From Linanthus parryae (Eukaryota > Streptophyta > Magnoliopsida > Ericales > Polemoniaceae), in the NCBI GenBank assembly GCA_023055425.1, contig JALGPY010000002.1, positions 51,049,321-51,113,320 on the forward strand: a DNA stretch of 64,000 nucleotides, in the 5' to 3' direction. The notes below the pieces were generated by a model that saw nothing but the letters and a program-made list of their open reading frames with translations, was not told the origin of the DNA and did no database searches. Made by a program: the position numbers and the translations under genes. Positions 1 through 11,517 of this stretch are shown here, piece after piece. Positions within the stretch are counted from its first letter, which is position 1. The number at the start of each line of letters is the position of its first letter.

Positions 1-65
1 GATAGCCCAATAATATAACTACTAATATTTCATATTGGCCCACAAGAAAATAAAATTTCTCAACA
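1..65 (-). repeat. Copia-1 3' LTR, first 65 bp only
   Basis: Matches 5724-5788 with four substitutions. On the minus strand it begins TGTTGAGAAATTTT and continues beyond the window. The polypurine tract lies directly next to it at 66-76. Confidence 0.85.
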
Positions 66-523
66 ATCTCCCACTTGGGCCAAACTTGAAAACCGAATGT
101 AGTTACATACCATAATGCTAGCAAAAATTCTATCAACCTTAGAACATTCCCTATAACAATCTGATCCATTGTCCATACCATTGTGAGATCAAAGCGATCT
201 TTGCTACATTTAAATATAGTCGTAACAAAGACCCATCAATGATCATCAAACCAATATATTCAACGGCATAGATCAAGTGTGGATGTGTAGCGGGAAATTA
301 CATGCAATGTGATCTTTAGACATGCCTATTTCCACTGATCCTTACAGAAGTGAGATCAAACCTTATAATTTCCATCTTTATGCTAAACCGCAATTGGAAA
401 TTCAAAATAACAATAATTCGGAGTTACTTGAATAAAATGATAAACTTTATTCTGCAGAAAATGAAGTAAGTGTCTCGAGAAATGACATTCATTGGATGCA
501 AACTCCCACTAAACCAAAGTACC

Positions 524-1215
524 TTAGATATTACCACTCCAAATGAGCAATCCGCTCCTCAACACTTTATGTGGTAATTCTTTAGTTAGAGGATCCTCAA
601 GAATGGAGTTTATCATAGTAATATCACATTGACACAAACACTCAGAATAATATCTTAATAGGAAATAAGACTTTATGTCAATAACATGACATAATCCTCA
701 TAATTATATTCATTGATCTCAAAATTATCTAAATTCTTATAGTGAGCATGCAGTCTTTTGTTCTCTTCAATACCTTACTAACCGATTGTATGTTTACCCT
801 AATACATACATTGATTAACCAAAATTATACCAAATATACCAATATGTATACAATAACCATATGTGTACATATTCTGGTATACACAAGACTCATTGATTCG
901 ATGTATTACTAATCGTTGCATCCTTTTTATTTATTTCGAATGAGACTAGAAATTGTCTCCTAAAATAGTAGGAGTATTCCTTAGTGCATAACTTAAGTAC
1001 TCGATCTAGCAAATACCTTATCGGTATAGATCTCTTGTCGAATACTCAATGATACGCCCCAAGAGCATTTATTTTCGACACATGAAATAGGTCCCCGAGA
1101 TCTTTTTTTTTAAACCTCAATAAAGAATATCTTGGTTCACCCAACAAGTCTATATCGGTGCTAGCCAAAAGAGTATCATCCAAATGATGCACCAGAAACT
1201 TACTTCCACTGAACT
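524..1215 (-). pseudogene. Copia-1 pol remnant: reverse transcriptase and RNase H C-terminus
   Basis: Minus-strand translation around 524-598 gives a stretch containing EDPLTKELP followed by a stop. This corresponds to the conserved (A)DPLTK motif at the C-terminus of copia RNase H. Around 1150-1190 the minus strand reads HLDDTLLAS, a decayed form of the copia RT active-site motif YVDDILLA. Copia-like RT residues follow to about 950. The order (RT upstream of RNase H on the minus strand) fits a Ty1-copia pol. Stops and frameshifts are frequent, so the gene is dead. Gag, protease and integrase could not be identified by eye in the remaining internal region. Confidence 0.7.
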
Positions 1216-1779
1216 TTGGTACTCAAAAATATCTACCGTAGTTATCTTGCAACATCATGAGATGATAACTTTATGAATATTGCAATACCCTATCTAGAAG
1301 CAAGCTTTTAGACTATAAATGGAATTGTGTAATTTAGAAACATGTAATTTGAATTATCAAAGTCAAAGTTATATGATTGTAATCCACTTATTCATCTATA
1401 TGTACATCTATTTCAAGAGAATTTTGTAAAACTCTATGAATTCTCTTATGCCAAACCCAAATACATCTTCAGAGATTTCAAATGTCACGAATTATGCTAT
1501 ATGAAAGATTTCAAATGTCACGAATTTCTTCAGACATTTCATCTTATCATTACAAAATCAATTCACTTTAATATTTGTTTGACTTGCAAGAAGTTGATTG
1601 AATCATCTTCCACAAATCTTATGCCAAACCCAAATACATTATAATAACGTGCAATACATAAATCATATTCCTCATGTCATTAGTGAATTACTTTAGCGAC
1701 GCTTCATATTTGAGGCGGATGAGTTTGCCTATTATGAGTATCCTTATGGAATATTTCTTGAACGGTCTGAATAACTAAA

Positions 1780-1920
1780 TATGCACCCTCTTATTTGACC
1801 AAACAGATAATCTTCCTTTTGGCCGATTACTGTTCACATAAACAAGTATGCCTCATTATTTGACCACACAATGACCTTCCTTTGGGCCGACATTGCTTGC
1901 ATAAATAATAAACACATGCA
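1780..1920. repeat. Dispersed repeat in Copia-1, copy 1 (CTTCCTTTGGGCCGA motif pair)
   Basis: Two CTTCCTTTKGGCCGA motifs near 1812 and 1876, each preceded by a TTTGACCA-type stretch and followed by a (TTC)ACATAAA or ATAAATAATAAACAC tail. The same paired arrangement recurs at 3980-4140. No coding meaning seen. Confidence 0.6.
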
Positions 1921-3979
1921 TTTCACAAACATAACAAATTTTACGTTCAAATAAATTATTCCTCATAATCGTATCTCCCACTCAAACTCAACATCCTCAA
2001 AAGTCTCAAGAAAATGGCTTTATTTGAGAAGGCAAATTACGAGATTTAGAACTGTAAGTGGCAACAAATACCAAATTCAATATCTCCCACTAGACCAATA
2101 TGACCTCACTTTAGGTGGGATGATCTGAAATGAGAACCTCCGTATGCTAGGTATTCGCCTAGTCAATCATATATGGTATTAAATAGCCACATAAAATATT
2201 TTGTATGTAAGTTGCAATCTTAAATCTTTATTTCCATAGCCTCATGATAAAGAAAATGACTAATCATTCTCCTTACAATATTCAGATATGTTTAATTTCG
2301 TTCCCACAAACTTAATTTATGACAAGTATGTCATAACTCCATGTAGGGAAGAACCTTTATGCACATCTATAGGAATTAAGTTAACACCATGAATGTTGTT
2401 ACCTTATACATTCTCATACTTTACTTCTCAAACCGATTATATGTGTTGATGAGGTGGACAAAAGCCTAATGAACTAAATATGATACCTTTTTTCACTCAA
2501 AACAACTATAAAGAGTGGTCTACCGTATCAGTACATATAAGTTCTAGTGTATCATTATTCCACACATATCAAATTCTTTATACACCCCGTTACACTTTCA
2601 ACACAAATTTAAAATATTTGGGAAATCAGGGAGGCTACGAATTCTTTTAGACACAAACATCTTAATTCTTCTAATGAAGATATTCCTTAAGCTTGTGCCC
2701 TACCAAATATAGAATTCTCACTCTTTAACATGCATCATTGTACCTCAAATGATGACATGCATGGTCTTTTTTAATGAAGCATTACTTTTGAAATATTACT
2801 TTTAATAGAAATGAAGCATCTACAACCTTCACTGAATTATATTTAAAATACCGAAATTTCTGAATTTATCCCATATGAACGAAAATTTAATTTCTTAGCA
2901 TTAGTAAATGCACAAATTCAAACAATGTTTGAAAATAAGCTAAATGTCTTTATTGCTTCAACTATATTTGTTTTGCAATTACCCATAGACATGAATCTTT
3001 CAGAATCAAGTGGCTCTTGGCCCAACAACCAACCATGCATAAATATTCTTAATTGAGTAGTTGCACCGAAATCTACTCACCAAATATGATTAGGTACAAA
3101 ACTTAAATTAAATCAAATTAATCCATAGTGAGAAGTAAATTTTTCCTTATCCAACATGCGGCATTAAATTCATATTCACACGTCCACTTATATATATGTA
3201 AAAAAATATCAAAAAATTACCGAATGATATTACATTTACATATTTGGATTGTGATTCAACGGCAACTTACATGACTGTAATCTATTTATCTCGACTATTA
3301 TCCTTAGGGTAAACACGAAACGAGTGCATTTAGTTTAATCTTATACAACTATTTTCTCTTTTAACACATATGAGTGAAAAGTTCACAAAGAACTTAATTA
3401 TCCATATGAGCGTTACAGCTCTCCGTATACTCACTTAAGTGCTTGAGAGAAAATATACACACAACTTATGAGCATGTCTTTAGACAACTCTAACTTTAGT
3501 ACTTAAGTTCTTAATTGAGATTAAAGCTTCCCGGATGGACTCCCTTACGTTCCTCTTTTAACACGACAATATTTACTAAAAGTTATCTTAATGTTTTCTT
3601 TAGAAAACTCGGACACATTAGCTTGAGGAACTCAACAGCATTACCATTACTTCACTTAAAAGCTTCTAGAATTAACTTTATTTTCAAAAATTTGTACATG
3701 CTATAAAGCACTAAATTTGAGTCTTTGTCAGCAATAACAAATAACAAATAAGCTGACTTAAAATAGAGAACAAGTTAAAGACATTATCTCAAAATACAAA
3801 TATATTGTATAAGCATGAAGAAAAATATAACCACAAAGTGTTCATTCAAGACATAAATCAACAATATAATTAACGAGTTCTTTACAAGATACCTATCACA
3901 ACATTGTTGTTTAGTTTTTGGACAGAAATAACAACTTGTAAGTGGTACTCTCCACGCAGTAATCAAATATCGACAGTAA

Positions 3980-4140
3980 GTCCGGTCAAACAATAAGTCT
4001 TCCTTTGGGCCGACGTGTTGTTCACATGGAATAACTTGATAACCGTCACATATTTACTACCACAAGTGTACTTATTATTTGGCCAACTAATAACCTTCAT
4101 TTGGGCCGATTATTTAGTCGAATAAATAATAAACACACAC
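3980..4140. repeat. Dispersed repeat in Copia-1, copy 2
   Basis: Second occurrence of the paired CTTCCTTTGGGCCGA / CTTCATTTGGGCCGA motifs (near 3999 and 4095), with the same flanking GGTCAAACAATAA and ATAAATAATAAACACACAC sequences as at 1780-1920. Confidence 0.6.
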
Positions 4141-4369
4141 ATCTTTATATCCCAAAATAAATAAGTTTTACACAATAGAAGTCACTTTAGCGACATATTA
4201 TTTCAACCGATTTATTCTAGAATACAAGACCATTTATTTTAGTGTAAAATAACAAAATTACACTAATGTCTTAAATGAAGAACCCGTAATACACATTTGT
4301 TTTAAGCGTAATACATATAATTACACCTAAAAATTCATAATGATGTAAGATATAAAAATATACACCAAA

Positions 4370-4720
4370 ACTTCCTTAATGGTGTGAGAATACTAAATAT
4401 ACACCAAATTTCATATGGTGTAAGATACCAAATATAAACCAAAAATACTTAATGGTGTAAGAATACCAAAGATACACCAAAGATATTTACTGGTGTAAAA
4501 AAATACCCAAGATACACCAAATATCAATTATGGTGTAAGATACCCAATGTACACCAAAGATATTTAATAGTGTATGAATACCAAAGACACACCGGATATC
4601 AATAATGGTGTAAGATTACAAATATACACCATATTTCACATCGTGTAATATACCAAATATACACTAATGATTTATAATGGTGTAACATAGTAAAAATACA
4701 CAAAAAAACTAATAATAGTA
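4370..4720. repeat. Tandem array of short imperfect palindromes (TGGTGTAAGATACC / TACACCA)
   Basis: About eight to ten degenerate copies of a 35-45 bp unit. Each unit contains TGGTGTAAGA(A)TACC, then AAATATACACCA, then an AT-rich spacer. TGGTGTA and TACACCA are reverse complements, so each unit could form a small hairpin. The array lies inside Copia-1, upstream of pol on the minus strand. Confidence 0.75.
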
Positions 4721-5302
4721 ATAATCTCGCACATTCTATCCATGAATTAAGTCATAAACATGATATAAATACAATATTAACATGAGAGAAACATTACTTT
4801 AGTCAAAACATGGAAATAATGAGATTACATGTCCAAAAATATGCTAAAATACGAAATTATTTATTTAGCCTAGAAAGATATTCTGATCTGAAAATATAAC
4901 CGTACAGATGGATTCAAAAGACCCGAAAACCTAGGGTTTGACTATCGAATCGCCCAAATCGGATATCTAGAACTCCCGGAATAGCCAAAATAATATGAGT
5001 CGTCGGATGTGGGCGGCGGAACAAAGCAGCGGTACACGCTGCCACACCATATCGACGCCACAGCCCAGATCTAAGGCAGTGTTTGGCAAATCATTAAACG
5101 GAGGCCGAGAGTTTACAACACCGTATCTTTTAAACCGTAAGTCGGAATTAAGCTTATAATATATCCCTAGAAAACTTGTTTTGAGATCTACGTAACCATA
5201 TGAAGATCTCCCAGACCCCACATAAGCACATAAAACGAGGCATGGAACCCTAATTTGGGATTAAATTTAATCACTTGTTCCTGACGATCCTAGCACGATA
5301 GT

Positions 5303-5315
5303 GGCTCTGATACCA
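5303..5315 (-). other. Copia-1 primer-binding site (tRNA-iMet)
   Basis: Minus strand reads TGGTATCAGAGCC, the usual plant copia sequence complementary to the initiator tRNA-Met 3' end. It sits immediately inside the 5' LTR. Confidence 0.85.
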
Positions 5316-5788
5316 CTTATTAGATTATATTCAAACTTCATGTAGATTATCTAAAGACGGAATCATAATCTACAAGACATAAACTATCATCTAGAATAGT
5401 CAAGAGACATAAGACCATTAAATAATACTAACCTCGGTCCATAGCCAGTGTATTGTGTTCCACGTCACGATGATCTTGAGTGGACCGCGATCTTCCAAAC
5501 ACAACTCGAACCAGCATAAATGATCTCTCTCAATGCGAAGAGTGAGACTATTGTATTCGAATGTGTTGGGGATCACAGCCCTAATAGTCTTTATATACTA
5601 AATTGAAGAGGCTCCCATAACCCTAATCATTTAGTAATGGGCTACTACACATTACAAAACCCACCACTTTATATTCCTACGAGCCCAATTATTAACTTGA
5701 TCAATTTAGTGGCCCGTTTATTTGATAGCCCAATAATATAACTACTAATATTTCATATTGTCCCAAAAGGAAATAAAATTTCCCAACA
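5316..5788 (-). repeat. Copia-1 5' LTR
   Basis: About 473 bp between the primer-binding site and the TGTTGGG terminus (minus strand). The last 65 bp match positions 1-65. The inner boundary is set by the primer-binding site and could be off by two or three bases, because no clean CA end is visible. Confidence 0.75.
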
Positions 5789-6085
5789 AGTATAGGAAGA
5801 AAAATTCATAGTGTCAGCATTAGCTTTCGTAGCTACTTTTGGCACATCTCCCGTAGTCATCATAGCCATTGTGTTGACAATGGGACTAGGATGAATGCTC
5901 ATCTTATCCTGCATTTTTTGTTTTATTATTTCTGCAAATACTTTGTTCAAACTAGGCAGAGGTTCTGTAAACCAAGTTTGATTCCTCACAGAAGCAAAAC
6001 TCTCATTTAAACCCATAAGAAATTGCATCACACAATGAGTTGTATACGATAAACTAGAACATATTACTTGCAATGTAAGGACACA
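5789..6085 (-). pseudogene. Copia gag fragment (UBN2/Retrotran_gag type)
   Basis: The minus-strand frame contains VMQFLMGLNESFASVRNQT followed by FTEPLPSLNKVFAEII. These are the typical motifs of the plant copia gag domain that packages element RNA. The reading frame runs without a stop up to the outer end of the Copia-1 LTR at 5788, where it is cut off. The upstream end grades into unrelated sequence near 6090. It is a fragment of an older copia element in the same orientation, either hit by Copia-1 or truncated before it arrived. No protease or integrase continues it within the window. Confidence 0.8.
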
Positions 6086-6134
6086 AATATGTCTTATTCT
6101 TAACAACTGCGATGTTCTTATGGATGCATGAGTA

Positions 6135-7430
<1,296 letters not shown>

Positions 7431-8149
7431 CTCCTTATATGTACTTTTTGTAAGTAATAAAATAAAAAGTGCTAAAACATGGAAAATTTTCTTAGTTAAG
7501 CAGAAAAGAGACGAACACTAAACAGGTGTAACACTCGAACTGTGTTCTCTCTAGAAACCACTCGTGTCTAACTCACCTAAAAATCCCCGTGGGCAATGAT
7601 AGAGGGAGCAGTTGTATTGTTTTCCAATTAGCCCCAAACTCGCAACTGAATTCAAAGGAAAAACATGGATTTAGAAGAATGTTATGAACTAGTATATCTT
7701 GATGGATTGAAAATAGAAAGAAAGGAATCTAAGTATTGGTACACATAAGAGGAGGCTGAAATATTACCCAATCTTCAGAGTTTCTTGGTGTGAGGGTTTT
7801 CTCCTAGTGACGATTAGGCGAGAATGTGAGAGAAAACCAGCAACTGACACTGACAATATAGGTTGAGGGTTTAGAGGATGAAGAACTAAAAGAAAATTTT
7901 GTCTCGGAATGCTAGTAAGAGAATGCAACCCTTTTTGTGAGTATATAAACAATGAAGTGAACATTAACACAACTAATCTCATAAATGGAATGATCCATCC
8001 ATGTTTAAGATTAAAAGAAATCCGTGTGAGGTATAGAACAAAAGAAAACCTGATCTATGGTCTCGGGATTCTTCATATATAATGATAAGGTACCTGGTAC
8101 CAAATGCTAGGTAAATTGTAAAGGTAAAATAAATGCAGAAATCACAAAA
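7431..8149. other. Gene-free stretch between protease pseudogene and LINE
   Basis: No convincing coding sequence, terminal repeat or RNA gene seen on either strand. Moderately AT-rich with short shadow frames only. Confidence 0.6.
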
Positions 8150-9530
8150 AATAGGAGTTGAGTTTTAACTAGGAAATCTTCCCTGCTGAAGGATAATGTC
8201 AGGTGGAATAAAGAAGTGTTCTGTCATTTGGTGGTTCCAAAAGCATCTATCTTGGACACGTTAGCTGACTTGGATAATAGGGGGAATGGGGAGGATGGGT
8301 CTGAGAGTGAGAGGCACATGTATATGAGGGGCGAGTATGCTCGCATCGCTCTTATAGAATCAAGTAGGTGGCGTAAAAAAATCTACGACTTTGTGAATTG
8401 AGGAAGGATATAGGTGCACTAAGTTCTTCCATCGCCTTGCTTACTCTCATAGGAGATCCAATTTCATTGCTTACCACAATTCACTCGTACCCTGCGAATT
8501 GCGAATCGGATCGCGCGTTCCGAAACGTGGAACACCAGCGATCCGGGTCGCTTAATTTGGCGATCCGAGTTTTCTTTCACTATTTTGACCTAAAGTATCT
8601 ATGTAGAAGGGAAAATCAAATTTAGATATGTAAGTTACACCTATTTTAGAGTATTGACTTGTAAATATTATAGATGTTGAGCAGTTTTATATTTTTATGA
8701 TTTGTAGAAAATGGTACAACTCCCATAACTGTATCCAAAGAAGCCTACCTTGGCGTACAGAATTCCTCAGTGTGAGGCATTCCGCAATCGTGTTCCCGTT
8801 CCACGAACCGGTACGATCCGCGTTCCAGATAACTTAGGGCCGCCAGTAAGATGTCTTCGAGTGGGAGGAGGTGGAGAGGCAATAGTGTGTTTTTATCAGA
8901 ATCTTTTTCAGGAGAATGAAATGGACAGACCAAAATTGGATGGGTTGGTCATTGGGGTTTTAGGGGAAGGTGTCAGCGCAGGGTATCTTTTCTATTTGCT
9001 GGGTAGGATGGGCTTTAGTCAACGTTGGGTTGGGTGGATTAGGTCTTGTGTGTCTACTGTTAGATTGTCTATTCTTGTCAATGGGACGCCGAAATGTTTT
9101 TTCCAACCCTCTCGTGGACTTCGCCAAGGAGACCCCCATTCTCCTCTATTGTGTATCATTTTCATGGAGGCTTTAGCTGAATTTTAGAGAGGGCGGTTCG
9201 GGGGGTGGGGGGTTGTGGGCCCCAAGTTCACATTTCTCATCTGTTATTTGCTGACGATACGTTGGTTTTATTTATTTTTTATTTTATTTTTTGAGGCGAG
9301 AACGAGAAGTGTGGGTTACTTGTTTGGTGTGCTAGATTGCTTTGAAGGGGTTTCGGGTTTGAGGTTCTATCTAGGCAAGACTGAGGTTGGTCCAGTTGAG
9401 GAGGTGAATAGAATGGATGAGTTTTCTAGCATTTTGGGGTGTAAGGTTGCTAAGCTTCCTATTAGCTACCTAGGGTTGCCTTTGGGGGAAAACTTCAAGG
9501 ACGTTGAGCAGCATCAGTGCAGGTTTGAAA
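8150..9530 (+). pseudogene. L1-type LINE (non-LTR retrotransposon) pol fragment, interrupted
   Basis: Encoded pieces of a plant LINE pol ORF2 occur in order. The endonuclease-RT linker (WNKEVFCHL ... SRWRKK) lies at 8195-8390, and KFFHRLAYSHRRSNFI in another frame at 8420-8467. RT follows with FYQNLF and RPKLDGL (8892-8945), [14 protein letters not shown] and [13 protein letters not shown] (9009-9095) and [14 protein letters not shown] (9111-9150). FADD, the catalytic motif, is at about 9247. KLPISYLGLPLG lies at 9452-9490. LINE pol copies itself by target-primed reverse transcription. Here there are several frameshifts, a stop after EALAEF (9185), a non-LINE insertion at about 8490-8870, and no 5' endonuclease or poly-A end, so it is a dead fragment. 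Confidence 0.88.
8485..8870. other. GC-rich foreign segment inside the LINE
   Basis: LINE similarity stops after SNFI (about 8467) and resumes near 8880. Between lie GATCCG/CGTTCC-rich sequences at both ends (GCGCGTTCCGAAACGTGGAAC near 8510 and CCGTTCCACGAACCGG near 8798), partly complementary to each other, around an AT-rich core. This suggests a small inserted element with imperfect inverted ends. No TSD could be fixed. Confidence 0.35.
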
Positions 9531-9827
9531 GAGGCAGTTTTCCCTTTTCACTCCTTGTATAAGTTATGAGAGTATGACCAATAGTAGTATTTGTTTTGTT
9601 TTTAATTTATAAAATTTTATTACCTATAAAAAAATGAAAAATAAATTACGAATAAAAACTGAGAACCCTGACCAGAGTTCTCTAGAGAAATACAGAATGG
9701 AGAATCAGTTGTCTGATGATACTTGGGTCCTCTCATCGTACTGACACGCCTGTTCATGACCACACGCAGACAGTGGATGCACTATCCACCCTTAGTGATA
9801 GCCTAATAGAGAATGTGTAGGAGAATA
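9531..9827. other. Short gene-free stretch before Copia-2
   Basis: Nothing recognised. The last five bases, 9823-9827 (GAATA), are the target-site duplication of Copia-2. Confidence 0.6.
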
Positions 9828-10065
9828 TGTTAAGTGTATAGGGGTAACTAGGTGTAGTTTAGCAAACTATATGTCACTAGGTCATATAAGTATTAGACTA
9901 CACTACAGGGGTCACTGTGTAATAATTGTGATGTATTAATACATCACTTGTAACAGAATATTGTTAGGTTATGATAATTGATTTTCCCTCCTACATTTCT
10001 CTCTCCCTTTCTTCTTCTCAGCTTCTTCTTCTTCTGTAAATTCTTCATGTTCAAGATCTTCCACA
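9828..10065 (+). repeat. Copia-2 5' LTR (238 bp)
   Basis: Begins TGTTAAGTG and ends TTCCACA. Nearly identical to 24351-24597. Contains a CT/CTT-rich stretch at its 3' end. Confidence 0.96.
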
Positions 10066-10083
10066 TGGTATCAGAGCCAGCAA
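10066..10083 (+). other. Copia-2 primer-binding site (tRNA-iMet)
   Basis: TGGTATCAGAGCCAGCAA directly follows the 5' LTR, with no spacer. Confidence 0.93.
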
Positions 10084-10471
10084 TGGCTTGTCGCCGATAA
10101 TCGATCTATCCGTCGTCGTCGCCGGTTGTCTCTGTATCTCCGGTGATTTCAATTTGGCGACTCTTCGGTATGATTTCTGGATCTTCGTTGGAATCTTCTT
10201 TTATCGCTTCGATTCTCGATGTTCACAGTGTTAATTATGTCTCAATTTCACTCTATCGAGCTTCGTTTCATGTCTGTGCCTTCTCTGCATTTGTTTTGGT
10301 GATTGATTTCATCTACTGAGTTGAATTTGAGTTGTATATCCGAGTTCTACCGAGTTCTACGTTTGCCGAGTTCTACGTTTTTTTGTGCCGACTTCTTGTG
10401 GCTTTGCACTGAGTTACTGAGTTATACACCGAGTTTGGCCAAGTTCTTCTGTGTTTCTCTATTTTTTAGTA

Positions 10472-11517
10472 ATGGTTGATCTACTACCTAAAGGACTGAA
10501 GTTTCTTATTGCAAATTTGCGTGCTCTTGTGCCTATTAAGCTTGATGGCACCAATTAATTGATTTGGAAAGCTCAACTGGTCACAACTCTTCAGGTTAAC
10601 TCTCTGTTACAATATCTCACAGATACCTCTACTGTGCCTACTCCTCAGATTTTGGATTCTGAGTCTGGTAATCTAGTAAGGAATCCTGCATTTCAAGAAT
10701 GGTTTGCCATAGATCAACATCTCAAAAGTTGTCTCTATGCCTCTATTGCACCTTCTGTTTTACCTACTGTATTGCATCTTCAACATGCCTACCTTATCTG
10801 GAATGCATTGTCTCAGAGGTTCTCTTCTTTGTCAAGGTCACATGTTCGTCAGCTTAAACTACAACTTAGCACAGCTGTCAAAGGATCTAATTCCATGACT
10901 GTATTTCTTGATTCCATTAAATCTCTTACTGATCAGCTGGCTCAAGTAAATGAGTTTGTCTCTGAGGATGATCTTATGATCCACATTCTCAAAGGTTTGC
11001 CACCGGAATATGACTACTTCAAGGCTGCTATTAGAATCAGAGGTTCACCACTCTTATTAGCTGAACTCGGCTCTCTCCTTATATCTGAAGAACTTCATCA
11101 TACTGCTACATGTTCATTTCAACATCTTACACTGGGAGCATCTAGTTCTGGTTCTTCTGCATCCATATCTTCTTTTTCAAAGACTGAACTTCATACACCC
11201 TATGAGGCAGTCAAATATAGGCCTCCTTACAAACCTAAGGGACACACTTCTCAGAGATTCAATCAATCTTATGGAAGTTCTACTCCATCACATACAATGT
11301 CTAAAGACCTTCTTCTGCTGCTGGAATTCTTGGAAGACCTCCTTTCTCTGGCTCTCATTCTGAATATATTACTTGTCAAATTTTTGGCAAAACTAGACAT
11401 TCAGCTCTTAGTTGCTGGCAAAAAGGTGATACTTCAAAATGTGCTAGTACAAGATCAAAAAGGGCTTACACTGCAACAGTTTCCTCTTCTGGAAGTGATC
11501 CATTCACTCAGCCTTGG
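10472..11517 (+). pseudogene. Copia-2 gag with zinc knuckle, disrupted
   Basis: An ATG at 10472 opens a frame (LLPKGLKFLIANL ... PIKLDGTN) that hits TAA at 10556-10558, where family members normally have Tyr in the GTNYxxW motif. The same frame then continues with WKAQL, the helical UBN2-type gag body and GLPPEYDYFKAAI. Near 11300 the frame shifts. The zinc knuckle lies in another frame at about 11380-11425 as CQIFGKTRHSALSC, with the second metal ligand Cys replaced by Phe. Gag forms the virus-like particle, and this copy could not make it from one reading frame. No separate promoter other than the LTR is visible. Confidence 0.9.

Larger units (their letters stand above)
1..5788 (-). mobile_element. 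Copia-1: degenerate Ty1-copia LTR retrotransposon, truncated by the window edge
   Basis: The first 65 bases recur at 5724-5788 with four differences, so these are the two LTRs of one element read on the minus strand. The minus strand shows an LTR beginning TGTTG, a primer-binding site complementary to initiator tRNA-Met at 5303-5315, and a purine-rich tract (AAGTGGGAGAT) at 66-76 next to the 3' LTR. The internal 5.2 kb is AT-rich with no long open frame. Only scraps of reverse transcriptase and RNase H are recognisable, near the 3' end (left side). The 3' LTR runs off the left edge, so its TSD cannot be checked. Confidence 0.85.

Noticed and set aside
4370..4720. CRISPR-like array
   Set aside because: Units are degenerate palindromes without unique spacers, and the DNA is plant nuclear.
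7763..7982. 72-residue minus-strand frame
   Set aside because: No recognised motif, no supporting context and AT-rich flanks.
10066..10083. tRNA gene fragments at primer-binding sites (also 28345, 19058, 5303, 62953)
   Set aside because: Only 13-18 bases complementary to the tRNA-Met 3' end, in the position expected for a retrotransposon primer site. No cloverleaf.
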